Below are positions 1-7,748 of a stretch of DNA of 52,087 nucleotides, in pieces. This DNA is from DTU063 sp001512695 (GTDB lineage: Bacteria; Bacillota; Thermosediminibacteria; Thermosediminibacterales; Tepidanaerobacteraceae): the NCBI GenBank assembly GCA_049658265.1, contig JBASOM010000137.1, forward strand, positions 1-52,087, given 5' to 3'. The translations under genes were made by a program, and so were the position numbers. Each line of letters starts with the position of its first letter. Position 1 is the stretch's first letter. The notes beneath the pieces were generated by a model. That model saw nothing but the letters and a program-made list of their open reading frames with translations, was not told where the DNA came from and did no database searches.

Positions 1-230
1 TCATGTTAAAGTTTATCTTAGCTCTTTTTTTCCTCAATCAGGAATTTATTCTGGCTTTCGCCTGTGGTGTCTGTTCTCTGGCTATCACTCGCTTTATTGC
101 GAGTTTGCCAGTTCAGGCATAACACTGTTCAGTTTTCAAAGACCACTTAATTTAAATTTAGCTGGATTATTATATTACAACATTTTAGCTATCTTGTCAA
201 GTATCTTGTCGAGGCTTTTTGGGCCTGACA
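1..230 (-). other. rRNA operon leader (16S rRNA expected just beyond the left edge)
   Basis: Read on the minus strand, this stretch ends in CTTTAACATGA, the usual bases immediately before the GAGTTTGATC start of 16S rRNA. A boxA-like element (GGTCTTTGAAAACTGAAC, 126-144) resembles the antitermination box of Bacillus rrn leaders. It is followed by a boxB-like hairpin at 79-111 with core ACTCGC/GCGAGT at 87-104 and an outer CTGGC/GCCAG arm. No protein gene fits here. That a 16S gene follows outside the window is an inference from these signals. Confidence 0.8.
172..200 (-). promoter_or_regulatory. rrn promoter, proximal
   Basis: A sigma-A type promoter: -35 TTGACA (195-200), 17-base spacer, -10 TAATAT (172-177), reading left toward the rRNA leader. 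It is the closest of three tandem candidates to the expected 16S gene. Confidence 0.7.
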
Positions 231-237
231 TTTTTGT

Positions 238-266
238 ATTATACCAGGTCAATTGCTTCATGTCAA
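238..266 (-). promoter_or_regulatory. rrn promoter with perfect consensus
   Basis: TTGACA (261-266), exactly 17 bases, TATAAT (238-243). Both hexamers match consensus fully, as expected for a stable-RNA promoter. It faces the boxA-like leader and the left edge. Confidence 0.85.
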
Positions 267-309
267 CTCTTTAGTAATTTTTTTGTCTATCATTCCGTCA
301 ACGTTGTAT

Positions 310-338
310 AATATACCATATGGCGATTTTAACTTCAA
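310..338 (-). promoter_or_regulatory. Possible third, distal rrn promoter
   Basis: TTGAAG (333-338), 17 bases, TATATT (310-315), same direction and same spacing as the two stronger promoters downstream. It is weaker and could be fortuitous in AT-rich DNA. Confidence 0.45.
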
Positions 339-419
339 TTATCACAGACATGAACATCACAAAATTTTGCCCTTTATTCTCGCCCATACTTTTTATTTCA
401 GCTTTTTTCGTCAGTATAA

Positions 420-1070
420 CTATTTCTTAAAATCCAATATCGCTTGAGGCACATTTCCTACAATTATTGTTTCCACTAAGGGAACTTGGGTTGTTACAGC
501 GATGTTGGATCTCAATAAGGGTTGTATTATTTGTATATTTGCCGTAATATCAAGGATTATTCTATGCCTTGTTTGATTTATACCGGCTTCTTCAAAAGCT
601 TCCACAGTGTTAACTCGCGCCGTTCCGGCTGGTAACAACTTTATACGTATTTTGGGACCGTAGTTTGACAGTATTTTGCTTTTTGTGGCAGCACCAAGAG
701 GTATTCTGATGCCATCAACTGTAGCTTCCCGCAATGCTTTTATTACTTCAAGAGAAGTCTCTGCCTCAAGGCGATTAATCTCAACGGTGTTAATTTGAAT
801 AAGGGTTATCTGGCCACTGCTATCTTTGTGTATTGATATTAGGTCTTTGTATTTTACATTTTTTGTTATCTTCTCCTTTACTGCATTGTTTATTGCTTCT
901 GTTGCTGCAATTCTAGCCTGGGTCTCGGCAATAGCCATTATATTGGGCGTAACTTGATACTCGATAAGATTAAACAACATGTAAGACAACACCAAGGAAA
1001 TAATAATAAAGAAATATAGCTTAAGGGTTCTGGCTCTTAATGTCCTAAAAGGGCGCCGGACTCTAAACAT
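420..1070 (-). CDS. yunB: Sporulation protein YunB
   Basis: A 216-residue protein matching the YunB family of sporulation proteins, whose exact biochemical role is unknown. The N terminus is basic (MFRVRRPFRTLRARTLKLY), followed by one membrane segment at about residues 20-40 (FFIIISLVLSYMLFNL), so the remainder should lie outside the membrane. The start is the ATG at 1070, about eight bases after AAGGGGG; the frame stays open 27 codons further up, but no ribosome site is there. It is the last gene of the acyP-rarA-cheB-peptidase-yunB run and ends just before the distal rrn promoter. No clear terminator hairpin was seen after the stop. Confidence 0.85.
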   Translation of the reverse strand: MFRVRRPFRTLRARTLKLYFFIIISLVLSYMLFNLIEYQVTPNIMAIAETQARIAATEAINNAVKEKITKNVKYKDLISIHKDSSGQITLIQINTVEINRLEAETSLEVIKALREATVDGIRIPLGAATKSKILSNYGPKIRIKLLPAGTARVNTVEAFEEAGINQTRHRIILDITANIQIIQPLLRSNIAVTTQVPLVETIIVGNVPQAILDFKK

Positions 1071-1153
1071 AAAAATAACCCCCTTCCTATCCATTCTATG
1101 CAGGGAAAGGAGGTTAAGTGACTTTTTTGCATCTGTTTTATCATTTGGCACTG

Positions 1154-2119
1154 CTAAATATTGTGTTTGGAACTAACAAATGATTTATATGACATCCTGC
1201 CATAAAGGGGTTCAGCACTCTTTACGGCATTGACTATTGCGCATGCAATAACTTCTGCAGCTAAAGCCCCCACGATAGAAACGTCCACATTTACTTCTCC
1301 CAGTGAAATACAAAATACAGTATCACCATCAAACAATGTGTGGACGGGTCTGATGGCCCTGGCATATCCGTTGTGAGCCATTGAAGCTACTTTTTTGGCT
1401 TGGGCTTTTGAAAGCCGTGCATTTGTGGCGACAACCCCGATTGTGGTGTTTCCGGCAAATGCATTATTCAAAGCCAAATCCTTTTTTATTAAGTCCATTG
1501 TATTAACAAAGCCCGTCTTTGTTTCGTTTAAGGCGCCTGCTAAAATATCTCCAGTGACAGGATCAACCACATCTCCTAAGCAATTCGCCACAACTAAGCC
1601 GGCTACTACTAAATCGCCAACTTTAATGGAATGGGTGCCAAGGCCGCCTTTCATCGAAAACTCATCACCCAAATATTTGCCGACAGTAGCTCCCGTTCCA
1701 GCTCCTACGTTACCGGATGCAGGATTCACATCTGTTGCATTTATACATGCTTCATATCCCATTTTTAAGTCCGGCCTTCTCTTGAAATCCCCTACATTTA
1801 AATCGAAAATAACAGCAGCCGGAACGATAGGGACTTTCGTCACTCCTACGTCAAAACCCACATTATTTTCCTCTAAAAAACGCATTACCCCCGAGACACC
1901 GTCTAAGCCAAAGGCACTTCCACCGCCCAAGTAAATAGCGTGAACTTTTTGTATCATATTCTCAGGTTCCAATAAGTCGGTTTCGCGGGTTCCCGGAGCT
2001 CCCCCGCGGACATCTACACCTGCCACTGCACCATCTTTACATAAGACGACCGTGCAGCCAGTACCTGCCTCATTATCTTGGGCATGACCAACGAGAATTC
2101 CCTTTACATCTGTCAGCAT
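1154..2119 (-). CDS. P1 (S58, DmpA-type) family peptidase
   Basis: A 321-residue self-processing N-terminal-nucleophile hydrolase of the DmpA/BapA/ThnT family (peptidase S58). Family motifs include GGGSAFGLDG (about 66-75) and the junction GNTTIGVVATNA near residue 224. By analogy with ThnT, cleavage between Asn224 and Thr225 would free Thr225 as the nucleophile. Characterised members act as aminopeptidases, beta-peptidyl aminopeptidases or amidohydrolases; the substrate here cannot be read from sequence. The start is the ATG at 2119 after GAGAGG; an in-frame TTG six codons earlier overlaps that ribosome site. No signal peptide, so cytoplasmic. It lies 19 bases after cheB, probably in the same operon. 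Confidence 0.85.
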   Translation of the reverse strand: MLTDVKGILVGHAQDNEAGTGCTVVLCKDGAVAGVDVRGGAPGTRETDLLEPENMIQKVHAIYLGGGSAFGLDGVSGVMRFLEENNVGFDVGVTKVPIVPAAVIFDLNVGDFKRRPDLKMGYEACINATDVNPASGNVGAGTGATVGKYLGDEFSMKGGLGTHSIKVGDLVVAGLVVANCLGDVVDPVTGDILAGALNETKTGFVNTMDLIKKDLALNNAFAGNTTIGVVATNARLSKAQAKKVASMAHNGYARAIRPVHTLFDGDTVFCISLGEVNVDVSIVGALAAEVIACAIVNAVKSAEPLYGRMSYKSFVSSKHNI

Positions 2120-2138
2120 ATTGTCTTCCTCTCTCAAC

Positions 2139-3185
2139 TTAGTTCTTGTCGTTTGTTTTAACGAGTCTTATTATTTCCTCTAAAATATCATTGTCAGGAA
2201 GCACCATATCAATACACCCTGTTTCATAAGCAGCTTTAGGCATCCCGTAGATGACGGATGTGGCTTCATCCTGAGCAATAGTAAAACCGCCCTTAGCTTT
2301 AACGGCCCTAACGCCTTCCGCTCCATCTCTTCCCATCCCTGTAAGCACGCAGGCCAGTGTCTTCTCTTCAAAGACTTTTGCAGCTGAAATAAACAATTTA
2401 TCAACTGCAGGTCTCACTCCATGAATAGGAGGAGATGTATCAAGTATTATTTTGTTTTCAGTAAGGAGCATATGATATCCACCCGGTGCAATGTATACAA
2501 CTCCGGGTCTAATTGACTCTTCGTGTGTAGCTTCAACAACTTTGAGGTTCGCCTGTTTATCAAGCCTTTCTGCAAAGGCTTTAGTGAAGCCCTGTGGCAT
2601 GTGCTGAACGACAAATACTGGCACAAGCATGTCGGCTGGTAACCTAGTTATAATATCGTATAAAACTTTCGGTCCTCCCGTTGAAGCACCTATAACTACC
2701 GCTTCTATTTTGCCCTTAGCTTTTTTTTGTATTTTATGATCCTGCTTGTCTTTTCTAAAAATTTTTCTCACTGTCTTGTTCTTTGCTACGAATGCTTGTC
2801 GTATTTTGCTAAGCAGATCCCTCTTCATGTCAGTTATTCGATTGAATGATGTGTCACCTGGTTTTGCTACAAAATCAAAAGCTCCTATTCTCAATGCTTC
2901 TATGGTTGTGGCAGAACCTTCTGTCGTTAAACCGCTTAACATGATTACCTGAGCAGAACTTATATTTTTTATCTCCTTCAAAACTTCAAGGCCATTTTTT
3001 CCCGGCATCTCCACATCTAGTGTAACCACATCCGGATTCAGTGCCTTTACTTTTGACATAGCAGCATCTCCATCTCCGGCCGTATCAATTACTAGCATAT
3101 CCGGTTCCTTACTTATTATGTCCGAAATGAATGTCCTCATAAAAGCGGAATCATCAACCACCAACACTCGAATTTTCCCCATCAT
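2139..3185 (-). CDS. cheB: CheB protein-glutamate methylesterase/deamidase
   Basis: A full-length 348-residue CheB. The receiver domain has the acidic pair DD at 11-12 and phosphoacceptor Asp57 (TLDVEMPG). The C-terminal methylesterase has the catalytic triad Ser168 (GASTGGP), His195 (QHMPQGF) and Asp287 (GMGRDGAEG). It removes methyl groups from, or deamidates, chemoreceptors to adapt signalling. GGAGG lies five bases before the first ATG and eight before the second, so the start may be 3182. No other chemotaxis gene is in the window; it sits between rarA and a peptidase gene, an unusual place. Whether it serves the main chemotaxis pathway is unknown. Confidence 0.93.
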   Translation of the reverse strand: MMGKIRVLVVDDSAFMRTFISDIISKEPDMLVIDTAGDGDAAMSKVKALNPDVVTLDVEMPGKNGLEVLKEIKNISSAQVIMLSGLTTEGSATTIEALRIGAFDFVAKPGDTSFNRITDMKRDLLSKIRQAFVAKNKTVRKIFRKDKQDHKIQKKAKGKIEAVVIGASTGGPKVLYDIITRLPADMLVPVFVVQHMPQGFTKAFAERLDKQANLKVVEATHEESIRPGVVYIAPGGYHMLLTENKIILDTSPPIHGVRPAVDKLFISAAKVFEEKTLACVLTGMGRDGAEGVRAVKAKGGFTIAQDEATSVIYGMPKAAYETGCIDMVLPDNDILEEIIRLVKTNDKN

Positions 3186-3206
3186 ATCTGCCTCCGAAAA
3201 TAGTAT

Positions 3207-4541
3207 CTAAATTTTGTTTTTTTCTTGCAACAATTTAAGCTGATTTTTTCTTTTTCTATAAAGGTTTTCTTCACCTTCTTTTGTTGGACGGTAGTAATCT
3301 TTGCCTGCTAAACTGTCAGGTAGGCACTGCATGGCAGCCACTTTGTTTTCAAAATCATGGGCATACTTATAGCCCTCACCGTAGCCCAATTCCTTCATTA
3401 ACTTTGTCGGAGCATTTCTCAAATGCATCGGAACTGGCTCAGCTAAAGTTTTCAGTGCATCTTCTCTTGCTTCCATATAAGCCTTGTATACAGCATTTGA
3501 TTTCGGTGCCAGGGCAAGATAAACTGCCGCTTGGGCAAGACTTGTACTACATTCTGGCATGCCAATAAAATGGGCTGAATGAAAAGCTGCCACAGCTTGT
3601 TCAATAGCTCTAGGGTCTGCAAGCCCAACATCTTCTGAGGCAATGCGAATCATGCGCCTGGCTATATACAATGGGTCTTCACCGGATTCTAGCATACGTA
3701 CCAGCCAGTAAACAGCAGCATCACTGTCGCTGTTTCTGATGGATTTATGGAAGGCTGATATTAAATTGTAATGTTCCTCGCCCATTTTATCGTATAAGAG
3801 GGTCTTTTTCTGAAAGACCTCCTGCAGAACTTTATCCGCAATATCAATTACTCCATCTGAAGAAGGTGTGGCGCTCAGCACCGCTAATTCCAGGGTATTA
3901 AGGGCTACTCTTGCATCACCATCGGCATATAGGGAAATTTTTTCTAATATATCATCTGCGACACTTATCTTCATACTGCCTAACCCACGCTTTTCATCCC
4001 CCAAGGCCTTTTTTAGCAATACTACTATATCCTCGGGTTTTAATGGATTCAATAAGAACACTTTCGAACGTGAAAGAAGAGCAGAATTTAATTCAAAGGA
4101 AGGATTCTCCGTAGTAGCACCTACGAGAATTATATCCCCTCGTTCTACAAAGGGAAGAAAGGCGTCCTGTTGTGATTTGTTAAACCTGTGAATCTCATCA
4201 ATAAAAAGGAGTGTCCTTTGTCCGTACAGCCGACGCTTCTCGGCCTGCTTCATGACTTCCCTGATTTCTTTAATTCCTGAAAGGACAGCGCTGAAGTTTT
4301 CAAATTTGGCTTTGGTTCTCTTTGCAATTATCTTTGCCAGAGTTGTTTTCCCAACTCCCGGCGGTCCCCACAATATCATAGAGGTTATGCTATCACTTTC
4401 GATGAGTTTTCTCAAAATCTTGCCATCCCCCAGAATATGCTCCTGCCCCACAAACTCATCTAAGTTTCTCGGTCTCATCCGGTCTGCTAGGGGAATCGAG
4501 ATTTTTGCTTCTTCATCAAATATAGATGTTTGATTGCCCAT
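3207..4541 (-). CDS. rarA: Replication-associated recombination protein A (AAA+ ATPase)
   Basis: A 444-residue RarA/MgsA. RarA is a clamp-loader-like AAA+ ATPase that acts at stalled forks and SSB-coated DNA ends. Walker A is GPPGVGKT (59-66) and Walker B LLFIDEIHRF (111-120), followed by the sensor region GATTENPSF and the C-terminal tetramerisation region (RNAPTKLMKELGYGEGY). Length is normal for the family. The ribosome site is weak (AGGGTG) and the gene starts four bases after the acylphosphatase stop, which suggests translational coupling. Confidence 0.94.
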   Translation of the reverse strand: MGNQTSIFDEEAKISIPLADRMRPRNLDEFVGQEHILGDGKILRKLIESDSITSMILWGPPGVGKTTLAKIIAKRTKAKFENFSAVLSGIKEIREVMKQAEKRRLYGQRTLLFIDEIHRFNKSQQDAFLPFVERGDIILVGATTENPSFELNSALLSRSKVFLLNPLKPEDIVVLLKKALGDEKRGLGSMKISVADDILEKISLYADGDARVALNTLELAVLSATPSSDGVIDIADKVLQEVFQKKTLLYDKMGEEHYNLISAFHKSIRNSDSDAAVYWLVRMLESGEDPLYIARRMIRIASEDVGLADPRAIEQAVAAFHSAHFIGMPECSTSLAQAAVYLALAPKSNAVYKAYMEAREDALKTLAEPVPMHLRNAPTKLMKELGYGEGYKYAHDFENKVAAMQCLPDSLAGKDYYRPTKEGEENLYRKRKNQLKLLQEKNKI

Positions 4542-4545
4542 TTTA

Positions 4546-4821
4546 TCACCCTAATATTTCAAACCGCTTATAGCTGTTTTTATGATCTCCCCATTTTATA
4601 ACAATATCATCTACCTGAGCCCAACGCACATCATTTTTTACATAATCAACAAGGAAAAGTATGGAATCTTCCTCTCCCTCCACTTCAATCATAACACTTC
4701 CATCTGACATATTCCTTACATACCCAAACAAGCCTAGACTTGAAGCTTTTCTAAATACTTGATATCTCATACCTACGCCTTGGACGATGCCGTAAAGGTG
4801 GATGCAAGCAGATTTTTTCAT
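4546..4821 (-). CDS. acyP: Acylphosphatase
   Basis: A 91-residue acylphosphatase, which hydrolyses acyl phosphates such as acetyl phosphate or 1,3-bisphosphoglycerate. The signature GIVQGVGMRYQVF includes the phosphate-binding loop and catalytic Arg19; the catalytic Asn lies in VRNMSDGSV (Asn37). A Met replaces the usual Phe before the Arg. A perfect AAGGAGG site precedes the ATG. It heads the operon running to yunB. Confidence 0.92.
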   Translation of the reverse strand: MKKSACIHLYGIVQGVGMRYQVFRKASSLGLFGYVRNMSDGSVMIEVEGEEDSILFLVDYVKNDVRWAQVDDIVIKWGDHKNSYKRFEILG

Positions 4822-4911
4822 TAAAAACCTCCTTACACTTGTTGCATAATCATTAGTATTTTCTCAATATAACATCATTGATAGTTGGAAGCAGAACTCA
4901 ATCTTAGCTGT

Positions 4912-4940
4912 ATTATACCATTTAAAATTAGTTTTGTTCT
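4912..4940 (-). promoter_or_regulatory. Promoter of the acyP-rarA-cheB operon
   Basis: An extended -10 element TGGTATAAT (-10 hexamer at 4912-4917) with a poor -35 (AGAACA, 4935-4940) 17 bases away. It points toward acyP about 90 bases downstream. Confidence 0.6.
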
Positions 4941-4987
4941 ATATTATCATAAAAAATCTGCCGCAAAATTTGACCTACAGTGAAATA

Positions 4988-5032
4988 AAATAAGTTAAGC
5001 TAATGGTGCTAGCACCTTAACTTAACTTATTT
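4988..5032 (-). terminator. Terminator after spoIVA
   Basis: A long near-perfect inverted repeat, AAATAAGTTAAG (5021-5032) against CTTAACTTATTT (4988-4999), with a GC-rich inner hairpin GGTGCT/AGCACC (5005-5016). On the minus strand it starts five bases after the spoIVA stop and ends in a T-rich run. Confidence 0.75.
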
Positions 5033-5037
5033 GAGCA

Positions 5038-6516
5038 TTACAGTATGATACAGATTAGGCCGCCACTGCCTTCATTGACTATGCGTTGCAGGGTCTCCTG
5101 AATCTTATCTTGGGCAGATTCAGGCATATTTATCAGCTTGTTTTGGATGCCTTCTCTCACAAGGTCATTTAATGATTTCCCAAATAGATTGGTTTCCCAC
5201 AGTTTTGATGGATCGCTTTCAAACTCACCCATAAGATAATTAATTAGCTCTTCGCTCTGCTTTTCAGTACCGATAATGGGAGATACTTCTGCCTGGATGT
5301 TGGTTTTTATCATGTGAATAGAAGGAGCTATAGCTTTAAGCTTTACTCCAAATTTCGAACCCCGACGAATAATCTCTGGTTCTTCCAGTGTCATTTCATC
5401 AAGCTGAGGCGGAACTATTCCGTAACCCACTCTATGAACATCTTCTAATGCCTTCGCTACTTTATCATAGGCTTTCTTCGCACTGGCAAGTTCAAAGATA
5501 TGTTCTAAAAGTTCTCGTTCTGAGTTTATCTCAAGTTCCGATATTTCACTTAAAACCTTGAAGAACAACTCTTTTTTTGCATCCAAAATAATTTCTGCAG
5601 TGCCTGAACCTAGATTCATCTCTTTCAATGTAACCTCATGTATAAAATCGTAGCTTTTAAACATGTCTATTGTGTTTTCCATGTCCCTTAACCTTTTTAC
5701 ATCTTTCATGCTTTCTCTTACCGAGTCTTCAAATTGCTTCCTAAACCAATGCTCACTCTGAAGTGCTTGTATCCAGCCCGGTATCCGAACATTGATTTCC
5801 ATGATTGGAAACTCGTATAATATTTGTTCCAATATCATGTATATATCATCAACACTCGTTTGGAGGCAATCCAAGGGAATCACGGGCACATCGTATTCAA
5901 CCTCAAGCTGCTCTTTTAATTCTGCAACTTCATCAGTGGATGGATGTATAGAGTTCAACACGATTACAAAAGGCTTTCCTATGGATTTGAGTTCCTGTAC
6001 AATCCTTTTTTCTGCTTCAACGTAATTTTCTCTCGGGATTTCGGTAACCGAACCATCAGTGGTTATTACTAAACCAATAGTGGAATGCTCTTCTATAACC
6101 TTTCTTGTTCCAATTTCGGCAGCCTCTTGGAAGGGAATCTCTTCTTCGAACCAGGGTGTGTTTACCATCCTGGGTCCATCTTCATCTTCATAGCCCAAAG
6201 CTCCCCTTACCGTATAGCCCACATTATCTACCAATCTCACCCTAAATTTGATGTTGTCTTTAAAGGTGATTTCAACCGCTTCACTGGGAATGAATTTCGG
6301 TTCAGCTGTTGTGATGGTTTTGCCGGCTCCGCTCTGGGGCAACTCATCCTTTGCCCTTGAGCGATAGTTTGCATCGGATATGTTAGGTATGACCATTAGC
6401 TCCATGAACTTTTTCACAAAAGTTGATTTCCCTGATCTTACGGGACCCACAACCCCAATATAAATATCCCCTCCGGTCCTTTCAACAATATCATTAAATA
6501 AGTCGAATTTTTTCAT
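5038..6516 (-). CDS. spoIVA: Stage IV sporulation protein A (spore coat base ATPase)
   Basis: SpoIVA hydrolyses ATP to polymerise on the outer forespore membrane, forming the platform on which the spore coat is built. The start is the ATG at 6516, seven bases after AGGGAGG, giving 492 residues, the same length as the Bacillus subtilis protein. The upstream-open frame (another 64 codons) has no ribosome site and runs back through the gpsA terminator. The P-loop GPVRSGKS is at residues 24-31, followed by the family sequence DELPQSGAGKTITT. The C-terminal region carries the membrane-binding end (VNEGSGGLICIIL). Made in the mother cell in known systems; a candidate sigma-E-type promoter lies upstream. 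Confidence 0.96.
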   Translation of the reverse strand: MKKFDLFNDIVERTGGDIYIGVVGPVRSGKSTFVKKFMELMVIPNISDANYRSRAKDELPQSGAGKTITTAEPKFIPSEAVEITFKDNIKFRVRLVDNVGYTVRGALGYEDEDGPRMVNTPWFEEEIPFQEAAEIGTRKVIEEHSTIGLVITTDGSVTEIPRENYVEAEKRIVQELKSIGKPFVIVLNSIHPSTDEVAELKEQLEVEYDVPVIPLDCLQTSVDDIYMILEQILYEFPIMEINVRIPGWIQALQSEHWFRKQFEDSVRESMKDVKRLRDMENTIDMFKSYDFIHEVTLKEMNLGSGTAEIILDAKKELFFKVLSEISELEINSERELLEHIFELASAKKAYDKVAKALEDVHRVGYGIVPPQLDEMTLEEPEIIRRGSKFGVKLKAIAPSIHMIKTNIQAEVSPIIGTEKQSEELINYLMGEFESDPSKLWETNLFGKSLNDLVREGIQNKLINMPESAQDKIQETLQRIVNEGSGGLICIIL

Positions 6517-6636
6517 CCATTTCCCTCCCTTTTTGCTCTTCCCACCCCGTTTCGTGTCAACAAAGGCTCGGTTATTTCTGTCAATGCTTATCCGAATTTT
6601 CTGTGGAGGGGTGGAATACTTTGCTCCTATACAATA

Positions 6637-6664
6637 TATATATGACAAGGGTATATCTTTATTA
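6637..6664 (-). promoter_or_regulatory. Candidate sigma-E promoter of spoIVA
   Basis: A -35-like TAATAAA (6658-6664) and a -10-like CATATATA (6637-6644), 13 bases apart. The pattern is close to the sigma-E consensus (ATA core, then CATACANT). The match is partial and the region is AT-rich, so this is tentative; spoIVA is a known sigma-E gene in B. subtilis. Confidence 0.35.
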
Positions 6665-6672
6665 CTAAAATT

Positions 6673-6709
6673 AAAAAAAACGTGGCCTTGATATGTATCA
6701 ATGGCCACT
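6673..6709 (-). terminator. Terminator after gpsA
   Basis: A GC-rich hairpin, GTGGCC (6703-6708) with GGCCAC (6682-6687), extended by GATA/TATC. On the minus strand eight T residues follow. It lies a few bases after the gpsA stop and closes the ylmC-to-gpsA operon. Confidence 0.9.
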
Positions 6710-6711
6710 TA

Positions 6712-7746
6712 TTAATATACAAAAAATCTCTGTGAGATTATATCTTCATGTTCATGTTTGCCTTCCCTGCTCATTAGCGAATTTACTGCCAGCAATGGGT
6801 CTTTTCCTTTAAAAAGAACCCGATATGCCTGTTCGGTAATTGGCATTTCAATTTTGTGCTTCTGTGACAGCATGAAGGCTGCCCTAGTGGTGTTTATGCC
6901 TTCAATGACCATATTGGTAGATTGCATGACTTCTTCTACTGTTTTTCCACGCCCAATGTCAATGCCAGCCCTTCGGTTTCTGCTTAAATTACTGCTGCAG
7001 GTGACTATTAGGTCGCCAATTCCCGATAAACCTGAAAATGTTTCGGGACTTGCGCCTAGTTTGACCCCAAGACGTGTTATTTCAACTATTCCTCGAGTCA
7101 TCAAAGCTGCCCTAGTGTTGTCCCCGAATCCTAGACCATCGGAAATACCGGAGCAGATTGCAATTACGTTTTTCAGAGCCCCTCCAAGTTCAACTCCAAT
7201 GATGTCGGTGTTGGTGTATACTCTAAAATTGTTGTTAATGAGCACGTCCTGAACCTTTTCTGCTGCTTCCTGCCCGGGAGAGGCAGCCACAATAGCTGTT
7301 GGCAAATTCCTGATGACCTCTTCAGCATGGCTTGGGCCAGATAGGGCTACAATGTTGTGACTTTTTCTATTATCAAGTTCTTCCGCCAAAACTTGTGACA
7401 TGCGTTTGAGACTGTTTATCTCGATACCCTTTGATGCACTTGTAATAATAGCATCTTCTTTTACGAAACTGCGAATTTGCCTTGCCATGCTTCTGATCGC
7501 CTGAGATGGCACCGCCATTATCACTATATCCGCGTCGGTCACTACTTGTTTAATGTCGGTAGATACATTTATCTTCGGGGAAATATCGGCACCGGGCAAA
7601 TAAGGCCTGTTTTCTCCAGTCTTTATTATTTCTTCTGCCAACTCCCGCCTTCTGACCCACAAGTACGTATTGTTGTTGTTTTCAGCTGCAACATGTGCAA
7701 GCGCCGTGCCCCAACTTCCAGCTCCTATGACTGCTACTTTTAGCAC
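6712..7746 (-). CDS. gpsA: Glycerol-3-phosphate dehydrogenase [NAD(P)+]
   Basis: GpsA reduces dihydroxyacetone phosphate to sn-glycerol-3-phosphate for phospholipid synthesis. The N-terminal dinucleotide-binding motif is GAGSWGTALA and the catalytic-lysine region is GGALKNVIAI. The chosen start is GTG at 7746 (344 residues), directly after the der stop codon and nine bases after GGGAG. A longer frame from 7785 would overlap der and lacks a ribosome site. The order der-gpsA-spoIVA is common in Clostridia. The gene is last in its operon. Confidence 0.95.
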   Translation of the reverse strand: MLKVAVIGAGSWGTALAHVAAENNNNTYLWVRRRELAEEIIKTGENRPYLPGADISPKINVSTDIKQVVTDADIVIMAVPSQAIRSMARQIRSFVKEDAIITSASKGIEINSLKRMSQVLAEELDNRKSHNIVALSGPSHAEEVIRNLPTAIVAASPGQEAAEKVQDVLINNNFRVYTNTDIIGVELGGALKNVIAICSGISDGLGFGDNTRAALMTRGIVEITRLGVKLGASPETFSGLSGIGDLIVTCSSNLSRNRRAGIDIGRGKTVEEVMQSTNMVIEGINTTRAAFMLSQKHKIEMPITEQAYRVLFKGKDPLLAVNSLMSREGKHEHEDIISQRFFVY

Positions 7747-7748
7747 AC

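Noticed and set aside
253..447. A 64-codon plus-strand frame near the left edge
   Set aside because: It lies across the rrn promoters and the end of yunB, has no ribosome site and a composition typical of AT-rich promoter DNA.
1395..1934. A 179-codon plus-strand frame inside the P1 peptidase gene
   Set aside because: Shadow of a well-supported gene with complete family motifs on the other strand.
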